Positions 57,339 to 64,000 of a DNA stretch of 64,000 bases are shown here, one piece after another. The position numbers and the translations under genes were made by a program. The DNA is taken from assembly GCF_030296695.1 (NCBI RefSeq), contig NZ_AP027737.1, forward strand, positions 3,038,001 to 3,102,000, in the 5' to 3' direction. The notes beneath the pieces were generated by a model. It had not been told where the DNA came from, did not search any database, and saw only the letters and a program-made list of their open reading frames with translations. The stretch's first letter is position 1. Each line of letters opens with the position of its first letter. The DNA is from Agromyces mangrovi (GTDB taxonomy: Bacteria; Actinomycetota; Actinomycetes; Actinomycetales; Microbacteriaceae).

Positions 57339-57949
57339 GCGCGCCGAAGCGCAAGCCGCTCGGGCAGTGGGAGCCGCTGCCGTACCTCGTGGTGCTCGCG
57401 CTCGCCGTGGCGATCAGCCTCGCCCGGCCCGAGGTCGCGCCGTTCGCGTTCTGGCCCCTGCTCGTCGCCGTCACCGCGGCGGCCGCCTGGCTCGTCGCGA
57501 CGCTCGTCCGCGACAGCCGGTCCACCCGCAACCCCGATCGCTGGGGCGACCTGCGCACGCTCGACGGCATCCGCGTGATCGACGCACCCGGCCTGCCCCG
57601 CGCGGTGAGCGGCGTCGTGCCCGTGCTCGACGCGCAGCGTCACCAGTCGACCATCGACCTCGCGCGTATCCACGGCGGCAGCGAGCAGCGCGCGGTGCTC
57701 GTGCCGAGGGCGAGCCGCTGGATGTCGTGGCGCTACCGGGTGGGCGTGCAGCTCGTGGGCGGCACGCGGCCGCACCTGGCCGGGTTCCTGCCAGAGGTGG
57801 CGGACGAACGGTGGCGCGAGGTGCTCGATCGGCTGCGCGGGCACGGCGCGTACGTGCGCGTGCCGGCGACGATCGTCGGGGCGGAGCGCCCCTTCCGGGT
57901 CGAGCTCGACCTCAGTGGGCTCGAGGCGGTGGCTGCCGAGGAGGGCTGA
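57335..57949 (+). CDS. hypothetical protein with two N-terminal membrane helices
   Basis: A 204-residue protein. Two helices (YLVVLALAVAISLARP and FAFWPLLVAVTAAAAWLVATLV) are followed by a soluble domain with DRWGDLRTLDGIRVIDAPGLPRAVSG and a terminal PFRVELDLSGL. I do not recognise the family. It is translationally coupled to the S9 peptidase gene (ATGA) and abuts the convergent thioredoxin gene. Confidence 0.75.
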   Translation: MSAPKRKPLGQWEPLPYLVVLALAVAISLARPEVAPFAFWPLLVAVTAAAAWLVATLVRDSRSTRNPDRWGDLRTLDGIRVIDAPGLPRAVSGVVPVLDAQRHQSTIDLARIHGGSEQRAVLVPRASRWMSWRYRVGVQLVGGTRPHLAGFLPEVADERWREVLDRLRGHGAYVRVPATIVGAERPFRVELDLSGLEAVAAEEG

Positions 57950-58333
57950 TCAGCTCTCGGCGGGCGTGAGCTCCGACTCCTGCTGGGCCAGCTGCTCGCG
58001 CACCTGGTCCATGTCGAGGTCGCGCACCTGCGAGATGAGGTCGTCGAGCACGGGGCGGGGAAGCGCACCGGCCTGCGAGAAGACGCCGATGCCGTCCTTG
58101 AAGGCCATGATCGTCGGGATCGACGTGATGCCCATCGCGGCGGCCAGCTGCTGCTGGTCCTCCGTGTCGACCTTCGCGAAGGTCAGGTCGGGGTTGTCGT
58201 TCGACGCGGCCTCGTAGTTCGGGCCGAACTGGAGGCAGGGGCCGCACCAGCTGGCCCAGAAGTCGACGAAGACGGTGCCGCCTTCGAGGATGGTCTTCTC
58301 GAAGGTGTCCAGGGTCAGCGCGACGGTAGCCAT
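57950..58333 (-). CDS. thioredoxin
   Basis: A 127-residue thioredoxin with the active site WCGPC (Cys30, Cys33) after FVDFWAS, the conserved cis-Pro in ITSIPTIMAFKDG and a C-terminal extension of about 20 residues rich in Gln and Glu. It reduces protein disulfides and could serve the ArsC proteins. The frame extends upstream, but a TATGGT hexamer ends 7 nt before the ATG at 58333 (leaderless), which fixes the start. Confidence 0.93.
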   Translation of the reverse strand: MATVALTLDTFEKTILEGGTVFVDFWASWCGPCLQFGPNYEAASNDNPDLTFAKVDTEDQQQLAAAMGITSIPTIMAFKDGIGVFSQAGALPRPVLDDLISQVRDLDMDQVREQLAQQESELTPAES

Positions 58334-58394
58334 GCGCTCCACCATAGGTGAGCCGGCTGGACGGTACCTGCGTGCCATCCCCAAGCAGCCTCCA

Positions 58395-58451
58395 CGAGTC
58401 GTCATGAAGTGCCGGAATCGCGGCGGGATGACGGCAGTTCATGACGACTCG
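58395..58451. repeat. inverted repeat with GAGTCGTC arms
   Basis: Perfect 14-bp arms CGAGTCGTCATGAA (58395-58408) and TTCATGACGACTCG (58438-58451) enclose 29 nt in the spacer between the divergent thioredoxin and quinone reductase genes. In layout and in the ACTCG-type ends it recalls the element at 40133. It may be a REP-like repeat or an operator. Confidence 0.6.
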
Positions 58452-58515
58452 CGAAGGAGCGAGGGCGATGGGCCTGGCGGATACGATGGGCCCGCCCGAC
58501 GATGAGGAGGACCGC

Positions 58516-59442
58516 ATGCCCCGTGCCGTGATGATCGAACGTCGTGGATCCGTCGAGGGCCTCGCCGTGCGCGAGGTGGAACGGCCGGACCCTGGGCCGG
58601 GACAGGTGCGGGTGCGGGTCGAGGCCGCGGGCCTCAACCCCGTGGACTGGAAGATCATCGAGCGGGATGCCGCGTGGCAGGCGTACGCCGCCGACCTCGC
58701 GCTGCCGGTCGGCAACGGCAACGACCTCGCCGGCATCGTCGACGCGGTCGGGCCGGGCGTCACCCGGTGGGCGATCGACGACGAGGTGCTGGGTGGCGCG
58801 CGCTTCCACGCGCAGGCCGACTTCGCGCTCGTGGCCGAGGACGCGCTCGTCGCCAGGCCCGCCGCGCTCACGTGGGAGCAGGCCGGCGCGCTCGACATCG
58901 TCGCCCGCACGGCGGCGGCGAGCGTGCGCCAGGTCGCCCCGCAGCCGGGCGAGACCGTGCTGGTGAGCGCGGCAGCGGGCGGCGTCGGCGTGCTCGCCGC
59001 GCAGCTCGTCGCCCGCCACGGCGCGACCGCGATCGGCACCGCGAGCGACGACAACCACGAGTTCCTGCGCTCGATCGGTGTCGTGCCGGTCGCGTACGGC
59101 GACGGGATGGTCGAGCGCATCCGCTCGATCGCGCCCGGCGGCGTCGACGCGGTGCTCGACAACCACGGGCGCGCGACCCTGCAGGCCGGTCTCGACCTCG
59201 GCGTCGCCCCGGCGCGCATGAACACCATCGCCGACCGCCCGTTCGCCGCCGAGATCGGCGCGACCGGCGTCGGTGGTGCGAACGCCCGGGACGGCGACCT
59301 CGCCGACATCGTGGCGCTCATCGCCGACGGCGAGCTCGCGTTCCCGGTCGACACGGTGTTCCCGATCGAGCGCGTGGTCGACGCCTACCGTCACCTGCAG
59401 GCGGGCCACCTGCGGGGCAAGGTCGTGCTGGTCACCGAGTAG
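58516..59442 (+). CDS. zinc-free quinone oxidoreductase (MDR superfamily)
   Basis: A 308-residue NADPH-dependent reductase with AGLNPVDWKIIERDAAW in the GroES domain, the Rossmann motif VLVSAAAGGVGVLAAQLVARHGA and a terminal HLRGKVVLVTE. I start at the ATG at 58516, with GAGGAGG 5 nt upstream; an ATG at 58441 in the same frame lies inside the inverted repeat. A TACGAT hexamer at 58482-58487 may be its -10. It is related in type to the gene at 51756. Substrate is unknown. Confidence 0.88.
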   Translation: MPRAVMIERRGSVEGLAVREVERPDPGPGQVRVRVEAAGLNPVDWKIIERDAAWQAYAADLALPVGNGNDLAGIVDAVGPGVTRWAIDDEVLGGARFHAQADFALVAEDALVARPAALTWEQAGALDIVARTAAASVRQVAPQPGETVLVSAAAGGVGVLAAQLVARHGATAIGTASDDNHEFLRSIGVVPVAYGDGMVERIRSIAPGGVDAVLDNHGRATLQAGLDLGVAPARMNTIADRPFAAEIGATGVGGANARDGDLADIVALIADGELAFPVDTVFPIERVVDAYRHLQAGHLRGKVVLVTE

Positions 59443-59481
59443 GGCGCCGGGGGCGCGGGAATAGCCGCGGCGAGGCATCCG

Positions 59482-59511
59482 TTCACTCATTTACATGCAC
59501 ATGCATAGAAT
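59482..59511 (+). promoter_or_regulatory. promoter with palindrome for the monooxygenase/FMN reductase operon
   Basis: TTCACT (59482-59487) and TAGAAT (59506-59511) are spaced 18 nt, the clearest two-box promoter in the window. The spacer holds ATGCA-CA-TGCAT (59495-59506), a perfect inverted repeat that could be a repressor operator. Confidence 0.7.
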
Positions 59512-59545
59512 GGATCCCACGAGGAACGAGGGCCAGGAGGCCGCC

Positions 59546-60760
59546 ATGCAATTCGGAATCTTCACCGTCTCCGACATCACCCAGGACCCGACGACCGGAC
59601 ACACCCCGTCCGAGGCCGAGCGGATCCGGGCGACGCTCACCATCGCCAAGCACGCCGAGGAGGTGGGCCTGGACGTCTTCGCGCTCGGCGAGCACCACAA
59701 CCCGCCGTTCTGGTCGAGCTCGCCCACCACGACGCTCGCGGCCATCGCGGGCGCCACCTCGACGCTGCAGCTGTCGACCGCCACCACGCTCATCACCACG
59801 AACGACCCGGTCAAGCTCGCCGAGGACTACGCGATGCTCCAGCACGTGTCCGACGGCCGCGCCGACCTCATGCTCGGCCGCGGCAACACCGGGCCGGTCT
59901 ACCCGTGGTTCGGCAAGGACATCCGCCAGGGCCTGCCCATCGCCATGGAGTCGTACGAGCTGCTGCGCCGCCTCTGGCGCGAGGACGTCGTCGACTGGGA
60001 GGGCAAGTTCCGCACCCCGCTGCAGGGCTTCACCTCGACGCCGCGCCCGCTCGACGGCGTGCCGCCGTTCGTGTGGCACGGCTCGATCCGCACCCCCGAG
60101 ATCGCCGAGCAGGCGGCCACGTACGGTGACGGATTCTTCGCGAACCACATCTTCTGGCCCGCGTACCACACGCAGCGCATGGTGCAGCTGTACCGCCAGC
60201 GGTTCGAGCACCACGGGCACGGCACCGCCGCGCAGGCGATCGTCGGCCTCGGCGGCCAGGTGTTCATGCGCAAGAACTCGCAGGACGCCGTCGACGAGTT
60301 CCGCCCGTACTTCGACAACGCGCCGGTCTACGGGCACGGCCCGAGCCTCGAGGAGTTCAGCTCGCAGACACCGCTCACCGTCGGCAGCCCGCAGCAGGTC
60401 ATCGACCGCACGCTCGGCTTCCGCGACTACGTCGGCGACTACCAGCGCCAGCTGTGGCTCATCGACCACGCCGGCCTGCCGCTCAAGACCGTGCTCGAGC
60501 AGCTCGACCTGCTCGGCGAGGAGGTCGTGCCGGTGCTGCGCCGCGAGTTCGCGAAGAACCGCCCCGCAGAGGTTCCGGATGCCCCGACGCACGCGTCGCT
60601 CGTGCGCGCGACGTACGGCGACGCCGCTCCGCGCCAGGCCGTGCCGAACGCCAACCGCGGTGACAACCTCACCGTGGGCTCGCCGTACCAGGACGCCGTG
60701 CCCGCGGCGCCGACCGGCTCCGCCTTCGGCCTCGCGGCCACCCGGGGAGGTGCACGATGA
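59546..60760 (+). CDS. FMN-dependent luciferase-like monooxygenase (CE1758 type)
   Basis: A 404-residue bacterial-luciferase-fold enzyme. Marks are GIFTVSDITQDPTTGHTPSEAERI at the start, ALGEHHNPPFWSSSP, DGRADLMLGRGNTGPVYPWFG and TPLTVGSPQQVIDRTLGFRDYVGDYQRQL. It is the oxygenase half of a two-component system whose flavin reductase follows with a 4-nt overlap. The natural substrate is not known. The ATG at 59546 has AGGAGG upstream; an earlier in-frame ATG lies in the promoter. Confidence 0.9.
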   Translation: MQFGIFTVSDITQDPTTGHTPSEAERIRATLTIAKHAEEVGLDVFALGEHHNPPFWSSSPTTTLAAIAGATSTLQLSTATTLITTNDPVKLAEDYAMLQHVSDGRADLMLGRGNTGPVYPWFGKDIRQGLPIAMESYELLRRLWREDVVDWEGKFRTPLQGFTSTPRPLDGVPPFVWHGSIRTPEIAEQAATYGDGFFANHIFWPAYHTQRMVQLYRQRFEHHGHGTAAQAIVGLGGQVFMRKNSQDAVDEFRPYFDNAPVYGHGPSLEEFSSQTPLTVGSPQQVIDRTLGFRDYVGDYQRQLWLIDHAGLPLKTVLEQLDLLGEEVVPVLRREFAKNRPAEVPDAPTHASLVRATYGDAAPRQAVPNANRGDNLTVGSPYQDAVPAAPTGSAFGLAATRGGAR

Positions 60761-61380
60761 CCACGCGCATCGTCGTCGTCTCGGCGGGCCTGTCGACGCC
60801 GAGCTCGACCCGGCAGCTCGCCGACCGGCTGACCGCCGACGCGGTCGCCATGCTCCGCGAGCGCGGCGCCGACGTCGAGGTGCAGGTGTTCGAGCTGCGC
60901 GACCTCGCGCACGACATCACCAACCACCTGCTCATGGGCTTCGCGCCGCCGAAGCTGCAGGCCGCGCTCGACGCGGTCGCAGCCGCCGACGGGCTGATCG
61001 CGGTGACGCCGATCTTCACGACCAGCTACTCGGGCCTCTTCAAGTCGTTCATCGACGTGATCGACCCGCAGGCGCTCACCGGGCTGCCGGTGCTGCTCGG
61101 CGCGACCGGTGGCACGCCGCGGCACTCGCTCGCGATCGACTACGCGATCCGTCCGCTCTTCACCTACCTGCACGCGGTGCCCGCGACCACGGGCGTGTTC
61201 GCCGCGACCAGCGATTGGGGCGACGGCGACGGCGTGCGCTCGCTGCCCGACCGCGTCGCACGTGCGGCCGGCGAGTTCGCCGACCTCGTCGCGCGCACCG
61301 ACCGGAGTGGTCTGGTGAACGACCCGTTCGCGCTCGACCGGCCGGTGGGTCACCTGCTCGGCGGGCTCGCGGGGGAGTAG
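60757..61380 (+). CDS. NADPH-dependent FMN reductase (CE1759 type)
   Basis: A 207-residue flavodoxin-like reductase with VVVSAGLSTPSSTRQLADRL at the phosphate site and IAVTPIFTTSYSGLFKSFIDVID, GATGGTPRHSLAIDYAIRPLF further on. It should supply reduced FMN to the monooxygenase encoded just upstream (ATGA overlap). The operon ends in a hairpin. Confidence 0.92.
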   Translation: MTTRIVVVSAGLSTPSSTRQLADRLTADAVAMLRERGADVEVQVFELRDLAHDITNHLLMGFAPPKLQAALDAVAAADGLIAVTPIFTTSYSGLFKSFIDVIDPQALTGLPVLLGATGGTPRHSLAIDYAIRPLFTYLHAVPATTGVFAATSDWGDGDGVRSLPDRVARAAGEFADLVARTDRSGLVNDPFALDRPVGHLLGGLAGE

Positions 61381-61390
61381 TACGAACGAA

Positions 61391-61423
61391 CGGGGCGGGC
61401 TCGGCTGATGCCGGCCCGCCCCG
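61391..61423. terminator. bidirectional terminator hairpin
   Basis: CGGGGCGGGC (61391-61400) and GCCCGCCCCG (61414-61423) form a 10-bp stem; the 13-nt loop contains a further CGGC/GCCG pair. It lies between the convergent FMN reductase and Lcp-like genes. Confidence 0.75.
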
Positions 61424-61438
61424 CCGTTGCGTACAGGA

Positions 61439-62646
61439 TCAGTACGACGGGCGGTTCATGTCGGGCACCTCGATCGGGGTGGTCTGCGTCGACGAGCCCT
61501 TGTTGAGGAACGCCATCGCGAGCCCCTTCACGAACTTGTCGAACATGCGGAACGTCGTCGGCATGATCGGGATGAGGCTCTCGCGGAACTTGATGTACAG
61601 CGGCCAGCCCTCCTCGATGATCTTCTTCGACGTCTCGTCGCGGAACAGGCCGAGCCAGTCGCCGATCTCGTCGCCGAGCATGTAGCGCACGAACTCGTTG
61701 AGGAACCCCGGGTGACCCCGAGGTCGATCTGGGCGGTGAGGCCGAGCAGCACCTCGGCGAGATCCTGCCCCTCCGGTGTCCAACCGAGGATCGGCGTGAG
61801 CGTCGCGTCGGCCTGCGCATGCGCCTCGTCCCACGTCGCCGGGATGTACTCGTCCTGCACGCCGAGGTAGTGCAGCGCGACCTGCCACGCGTGCAGGAAC
61901 GACGCCTCGTCGTAGGACGACATCGGCACGCCCCACTGCTTCAGCATCTTGTGCGCGAACGTGCCGGTGCTGTGGAACGTGACCAGGATGTCGCCGTTGC
62001 TGATCGGGATCTGCTCGTCGGCGACCGCCTGCCAGTGCGGCGACTGCGGCAGCAGGTGGCGCACCGCGGCGTGCACGATCCTGGTCTTGTTCGCGGTCAC
62101 CTTGAACTCACCCGACCACTCGAACGCATCCTTGTCGGTCAGGTCGTAGCCGAAGGCGAATGTCTTCGCCGCGCGGTCCTGCATGTCGGCGCCGCCCTTC
62201 GACCAGTACACCGACTTGGCCTCGCGCGGGATGACGGTGCTCATGATGCCGCCGCCGACCCCGTAGATGAAGAAGAGGTAGCTGTCCATCCGGCGGTGGA
62301 AGTCGGCCGCTCGGCGGAGCTTCCACCAGTCGGCCCAGTCGGGCAGCTTCGTCGACTCCGTGAAGTAGTTCCTCAGGTCGGTCGGCAGGGCGCTCGGCAC
62401 CGGCTGCCAGTTGTGCACCCAGTTGCGCATGGCGTCGTTGACCTGCGCGACCTGGCCGTTGTCGACGATGGACGCCATGATCTGGTCGATCTCCGGGTCC
62501 CAGACCTGCTGCGGGTCGAGGCCGGCACCGCTGCCGGCGACGGACCCGGCCGGGGACCACGCCCAGGCCGCGCCGGGGACTGCTGCGCCCGCGAAGCCGA
62601 GCGCGGCTCCGAGGGTCAGGACGGAACGTCTGTTCATTTCGGGCAC
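61439..62646 (-). CDS. Tat-exported DUF2236 oxygenase, latex-clearing-protein-like (frameshifted)
   Basis: The repaired protein is about 402 residues. The start has a twin-arginine signal (MNRRSVLTLGAALGFAG). The body shows NYFTESTKLPDWADWWKLRRAADFHRR and KTRIVHAAVRHLLP, the latter like the heme region of latex-clearing protein Lcp and MpaB oxygenases. The frame breaks near 61706-61712: one more base restores DLGVTPGFLNEFVRYMLGDEIGDWLG. Lcp cleaves poly(cis-1,4-isoprene) outside the cell; whether this member does is unknown. The GTG at 62646 has AGGTGG upstream; the ATG at 62637 is an alternative. Confidence 0.8.
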
Positions 62647-62809
62647 GAGGCCACCTGCTTCCCGAGAAGAGGATGGACCCCGTCTGCACGATCAGCATCG
62701 ATCGTGCGCCACCACCAGCGCCCATCCTTGGACATGTGTGATTGGTCGTTAACATATGGGCGGACGCGGTGCTCCACAAGCCCCGATCGAAGCGAATTCA
62801 TCGCCTGAG

Positions 62810-63442
62810 TCACTCCAGCTCGGATGAGGATTCCTCGTTCACCTTTCGGTGCGACCGACGCGCCGCCACGATCGCGACGGCGCGGTCCACGAGCAGTCCC
62901 AAGCCGATCGCGATCGGGATGGAGATCGCCACGGCGAGCAGCGGTTGCTCGCGCAGCGCACTTCCCACGAGGCCGCCGATCGCGACGTTGTAGATCGCCC
63001 ACGCCAGGCCCGCGGCCGCGGAGAGCGGCAGGTACCGGCGCAGGGGCACCCGACCGGCCCCCGCGGCGAGGTTCACCGCGATGCGCGCGAACGGCACGTA
63101 CCTGGCGGTGAAGACGAGCACCGCCGTGCGCCGGTGGACCGTCGCGCGCACCCGTTCGATCGCGCGGCCGACGCGCCCCTCGCGCTGCCAGCGCCAGCGG
63201 TCGGGGCCGATCCGCCGGCCGATCAGGTAGCAGAGCAGGTCACCGGTCGCGGCTCCGGCCGCCGCGACGGGCACGACCAGCAGTGCGGAGGGCGAGCCGG
63301 TCGAGGCCGAGAGGGCGCCCAGCGCCACCACGGCGGTCTCGCTCGGCAGCACCACCAGGAACGCGTCGCCGACGACCAGCGCGAACAGCGCCGGCAGCAG
63401 CCACGGCGACCCGGTGAGGCCCTCGATCCACGCGGCATCCAC
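62810..63442 (-). CDS. DedA/VTT-family membrane protein
   Basis: A 210-residue membrane protein with four to five helices and the DedA marks SETAVVALGAL, GDLLCYLIGRRIGP and FTARYVPFARIAVNLAAG. The family includes flippases of polyprenyl-phosphate and phospholipids. It starts at a GTG at 63442. The upstream spacer (62647-62809) of the next minus-strand gene contains an AT-richer stretch, GGTCGTTAACATATG, that may hold its promoter. Confidence 0.88.
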   Translation of the reverse strand: MDAAWIEGLTGSPWLLPALFALVVGDAFLVVLPSETAVVALGALSASTGSPSALLVVPVAAAGAATGDLLCYLIGRRIGPDRWRWQREGRVGRAIERVRATVHRRTAVLVFTARYVPFARIAVNLAAGAGRVPLRRYLPLSAAAGLAWAIYNVAIGGLVGSALREQPLLAVAISIPIAIGLGLLVDRAVAIVAARRSHRKVNEESSSELE

Positions 63443-63501
63443 CGCGCCGTTCTCTCACGGCGAGGTGAACGGCAGGCGACCTGGCGTCCGGTGGGCCCGG
63501 A

Positions 63502-63690
63502 TCAGCCGCTCTTGCGGCGGAACTCGCGCTGGTGCGTCGCGGGGCCGTGAGCGTCGTGCACGGCCGACTCGCCGTCTAGGTGCGCCTCGCCGCGGCCCTC
63601 GGCCTGCTGCTTCTTGCGCTCGAGCGCTTCGCGGAACTTGCGCTTGGTCTCGTCGCTCGCGCCCTGTGGAGTCTCGTCGTCGGAACCCAT
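63502..63690 (-). CDS. DUF5302 family small protein
   Basis: A 62-residue, highly charged protein with GASDETKRKFREALERKKQQA and a terminal REFRRKSG, which is the DUF5302 pattern. It is probably soluble and partly disordered; the function is unknown. A TACACT hexamer ends 6 nt before the ATG at 63690 (leaderless), which fixes the start although the frame is open upstream. Confidence 0.8.
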   Translation of the reverse strand: MGSDDETPQGASDETKRKFREALERKKQQAEGRGEAHLDGESAVHDAHGPATHQREFRRKSG

Positions 63691-63732
63691 GCCGCCAGTG
63701 TATCCTCGGCCGCCCGCAGGCGGCTCTGATAG

Positions 63733-63964
63733 GCTCGTCGCGGTCGTTCGGGGCGTCACTCGATTCCCCGCGCGGCCCTGGGGCAGGCCCGGCAGGAAGC
63801 TGGTCCCCTGTGGTGGACTTCGGAACGGATGCGTCCGAGGTGTTCTACTGGTGGCCAGCGCAAACGATTCACATCCTGACTCGCTGAGATTCTGCCTGTT
63901 CCCTGCTCCTGCGTAGGAGTCGTGCCCATACGGGGTGCGACGGGAAACAAAGGAGAGAGACCTC
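63733..63964 (+). promoter_or_regulatory. pnp: promoter element and leader of pnp
   Basis: This 274-nt spacer has no supported ORF. A TAGGCT hexamer near 63733 would start a leader of about 220 nt. The leader contains CTCCT-GCGT-AGGAG, a small hairpin near 63905-63918, and ends in AAAGGAGAG before the pnp start. pnp leaders are often processed and autoregulated; that is inferred. Confidence 0.45.
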
Positions 63965-64000
63965 TTGGAAGGTCCTGAGATCACCGCCGCCGAGACCGTC
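63965..64000 (+). CDS. pnp: polynucleotide phosphorylase, first 12 codons (runs off the window)
   Basis: A TTG start at 63965, 8 nt after AAGGAGAG, opens LEGPEITAAETV, the usual N-terminus of actinobacterial PNPase. The enzyme degrades RNA from the 3' end by phosphorolysis. Only 36 nt are visible, so the call rests on that short match and on the expected linkage to rpsO. Confidence 0.8.
   Translation, partial: MEGPEITAAETV

Noticed and set aside
58674..61685. 1,003-codon open frame across quinone reductase and monooxygenase genes
   Set aside because: Arg/Pro/Ser-rich shadow of two well-supported genes in another frame.

Overview
The window is about 64 kb of very GC-rich chromosomal DNA, packed with genes and with short spacers. 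Gene content and order point to a high-GC Gram-positive of the Microbacteriaceae, plausibly Agromyces-like; the genus is inference. Supporting features are nusA-ylxR-infB-rbfA near truB and ribF, F420/FMN-type luciferase-like enzymes, a 13E12-type HNH gene under a perfect actinobacterial LexA box, and many leaderless genes whose -10 hexamer ends 6-8 nt before an ATG or GTG. I see no rRNA, tRNA, CRISPR array, transposase, integrase or prophage gene. The region reads as core chromosome with metabolic and stress modules.

Layout. 1-3,440 (minus strand): a methylcitrate-cycle operon, GntR regulator-prpD-prpB-prpC, with 4-nt overlaps and two TGTATACA operators. 3,582-17,747: proS, a DUF1206 membrane protein, a lipoprotein and a sodium:alanine symporter. 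The translation cluster nusA-ylxR-infB-rbfA follows, then mutY and a ketopantoate-reductase-like gene on the minus strand, then truB, two small membrane proteins and ribF. 17,757-23,218: an ROK kinase and a SorC-type regulator with deoC and two aldehyde-dehydrogenase genes that together resemble a split ALDH16. 23,282-31,574: an NAD(P)-binding protein, a macrodomain protein with a CsoR-type repressor, a SNF2 ATPase, pfkA, an MTH1-like Nudix hydrolase, a DUF4190 protein and aspA. 31,608-36,723: an FAH-family enzyme, an Ada/AlkA repair protein, a glycolate-oxidase-like flavoenzyme and a PrsW-like protease. 36,782-40,116: a GAF regulator, an aldehyde dehydrogenase and DUF779.

40,348-44,200: an FKBP isomerase, an emfourin-like protease inhibitor, and a surface module (DUF4397 protein, class F sortase, ECF sigma factor, anti-sigma factor). 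44,214-46,628: a protealysin-like M4 protease (the probable target of the inhibitor), a CPBP membrane protein and DUF488. 46,734-49,048: an arsenic module with an ArsR-ArsC fusion, a second ArsC and a PstS-like lipoprotein; the two promoters share an operator motif. 49,058-52,778: a membrane protein, the SOS-controlled HNH gene and a quinone reductase. rpsO lies at 52,927 and pnp, its usual neighbour, starts at 63,965. About 10.8 kb of other genes sit between them: an EamA transporter, two luciferase-like oxidoreductases, an S9 peptidase, thioredoxin, an FMN reductase, a latex-clearing-protein-like oxygenase, DedA and DUF5302.

Quality warning. At least six genes, including the essential infB, are each broken by what looks like one missing base in a short C or G run. 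A seventh (FAH) is also out of frame. The uniform signature suggests residual sequencing indels rather than real decay, so I list these as CDS spanning the repaired frame.
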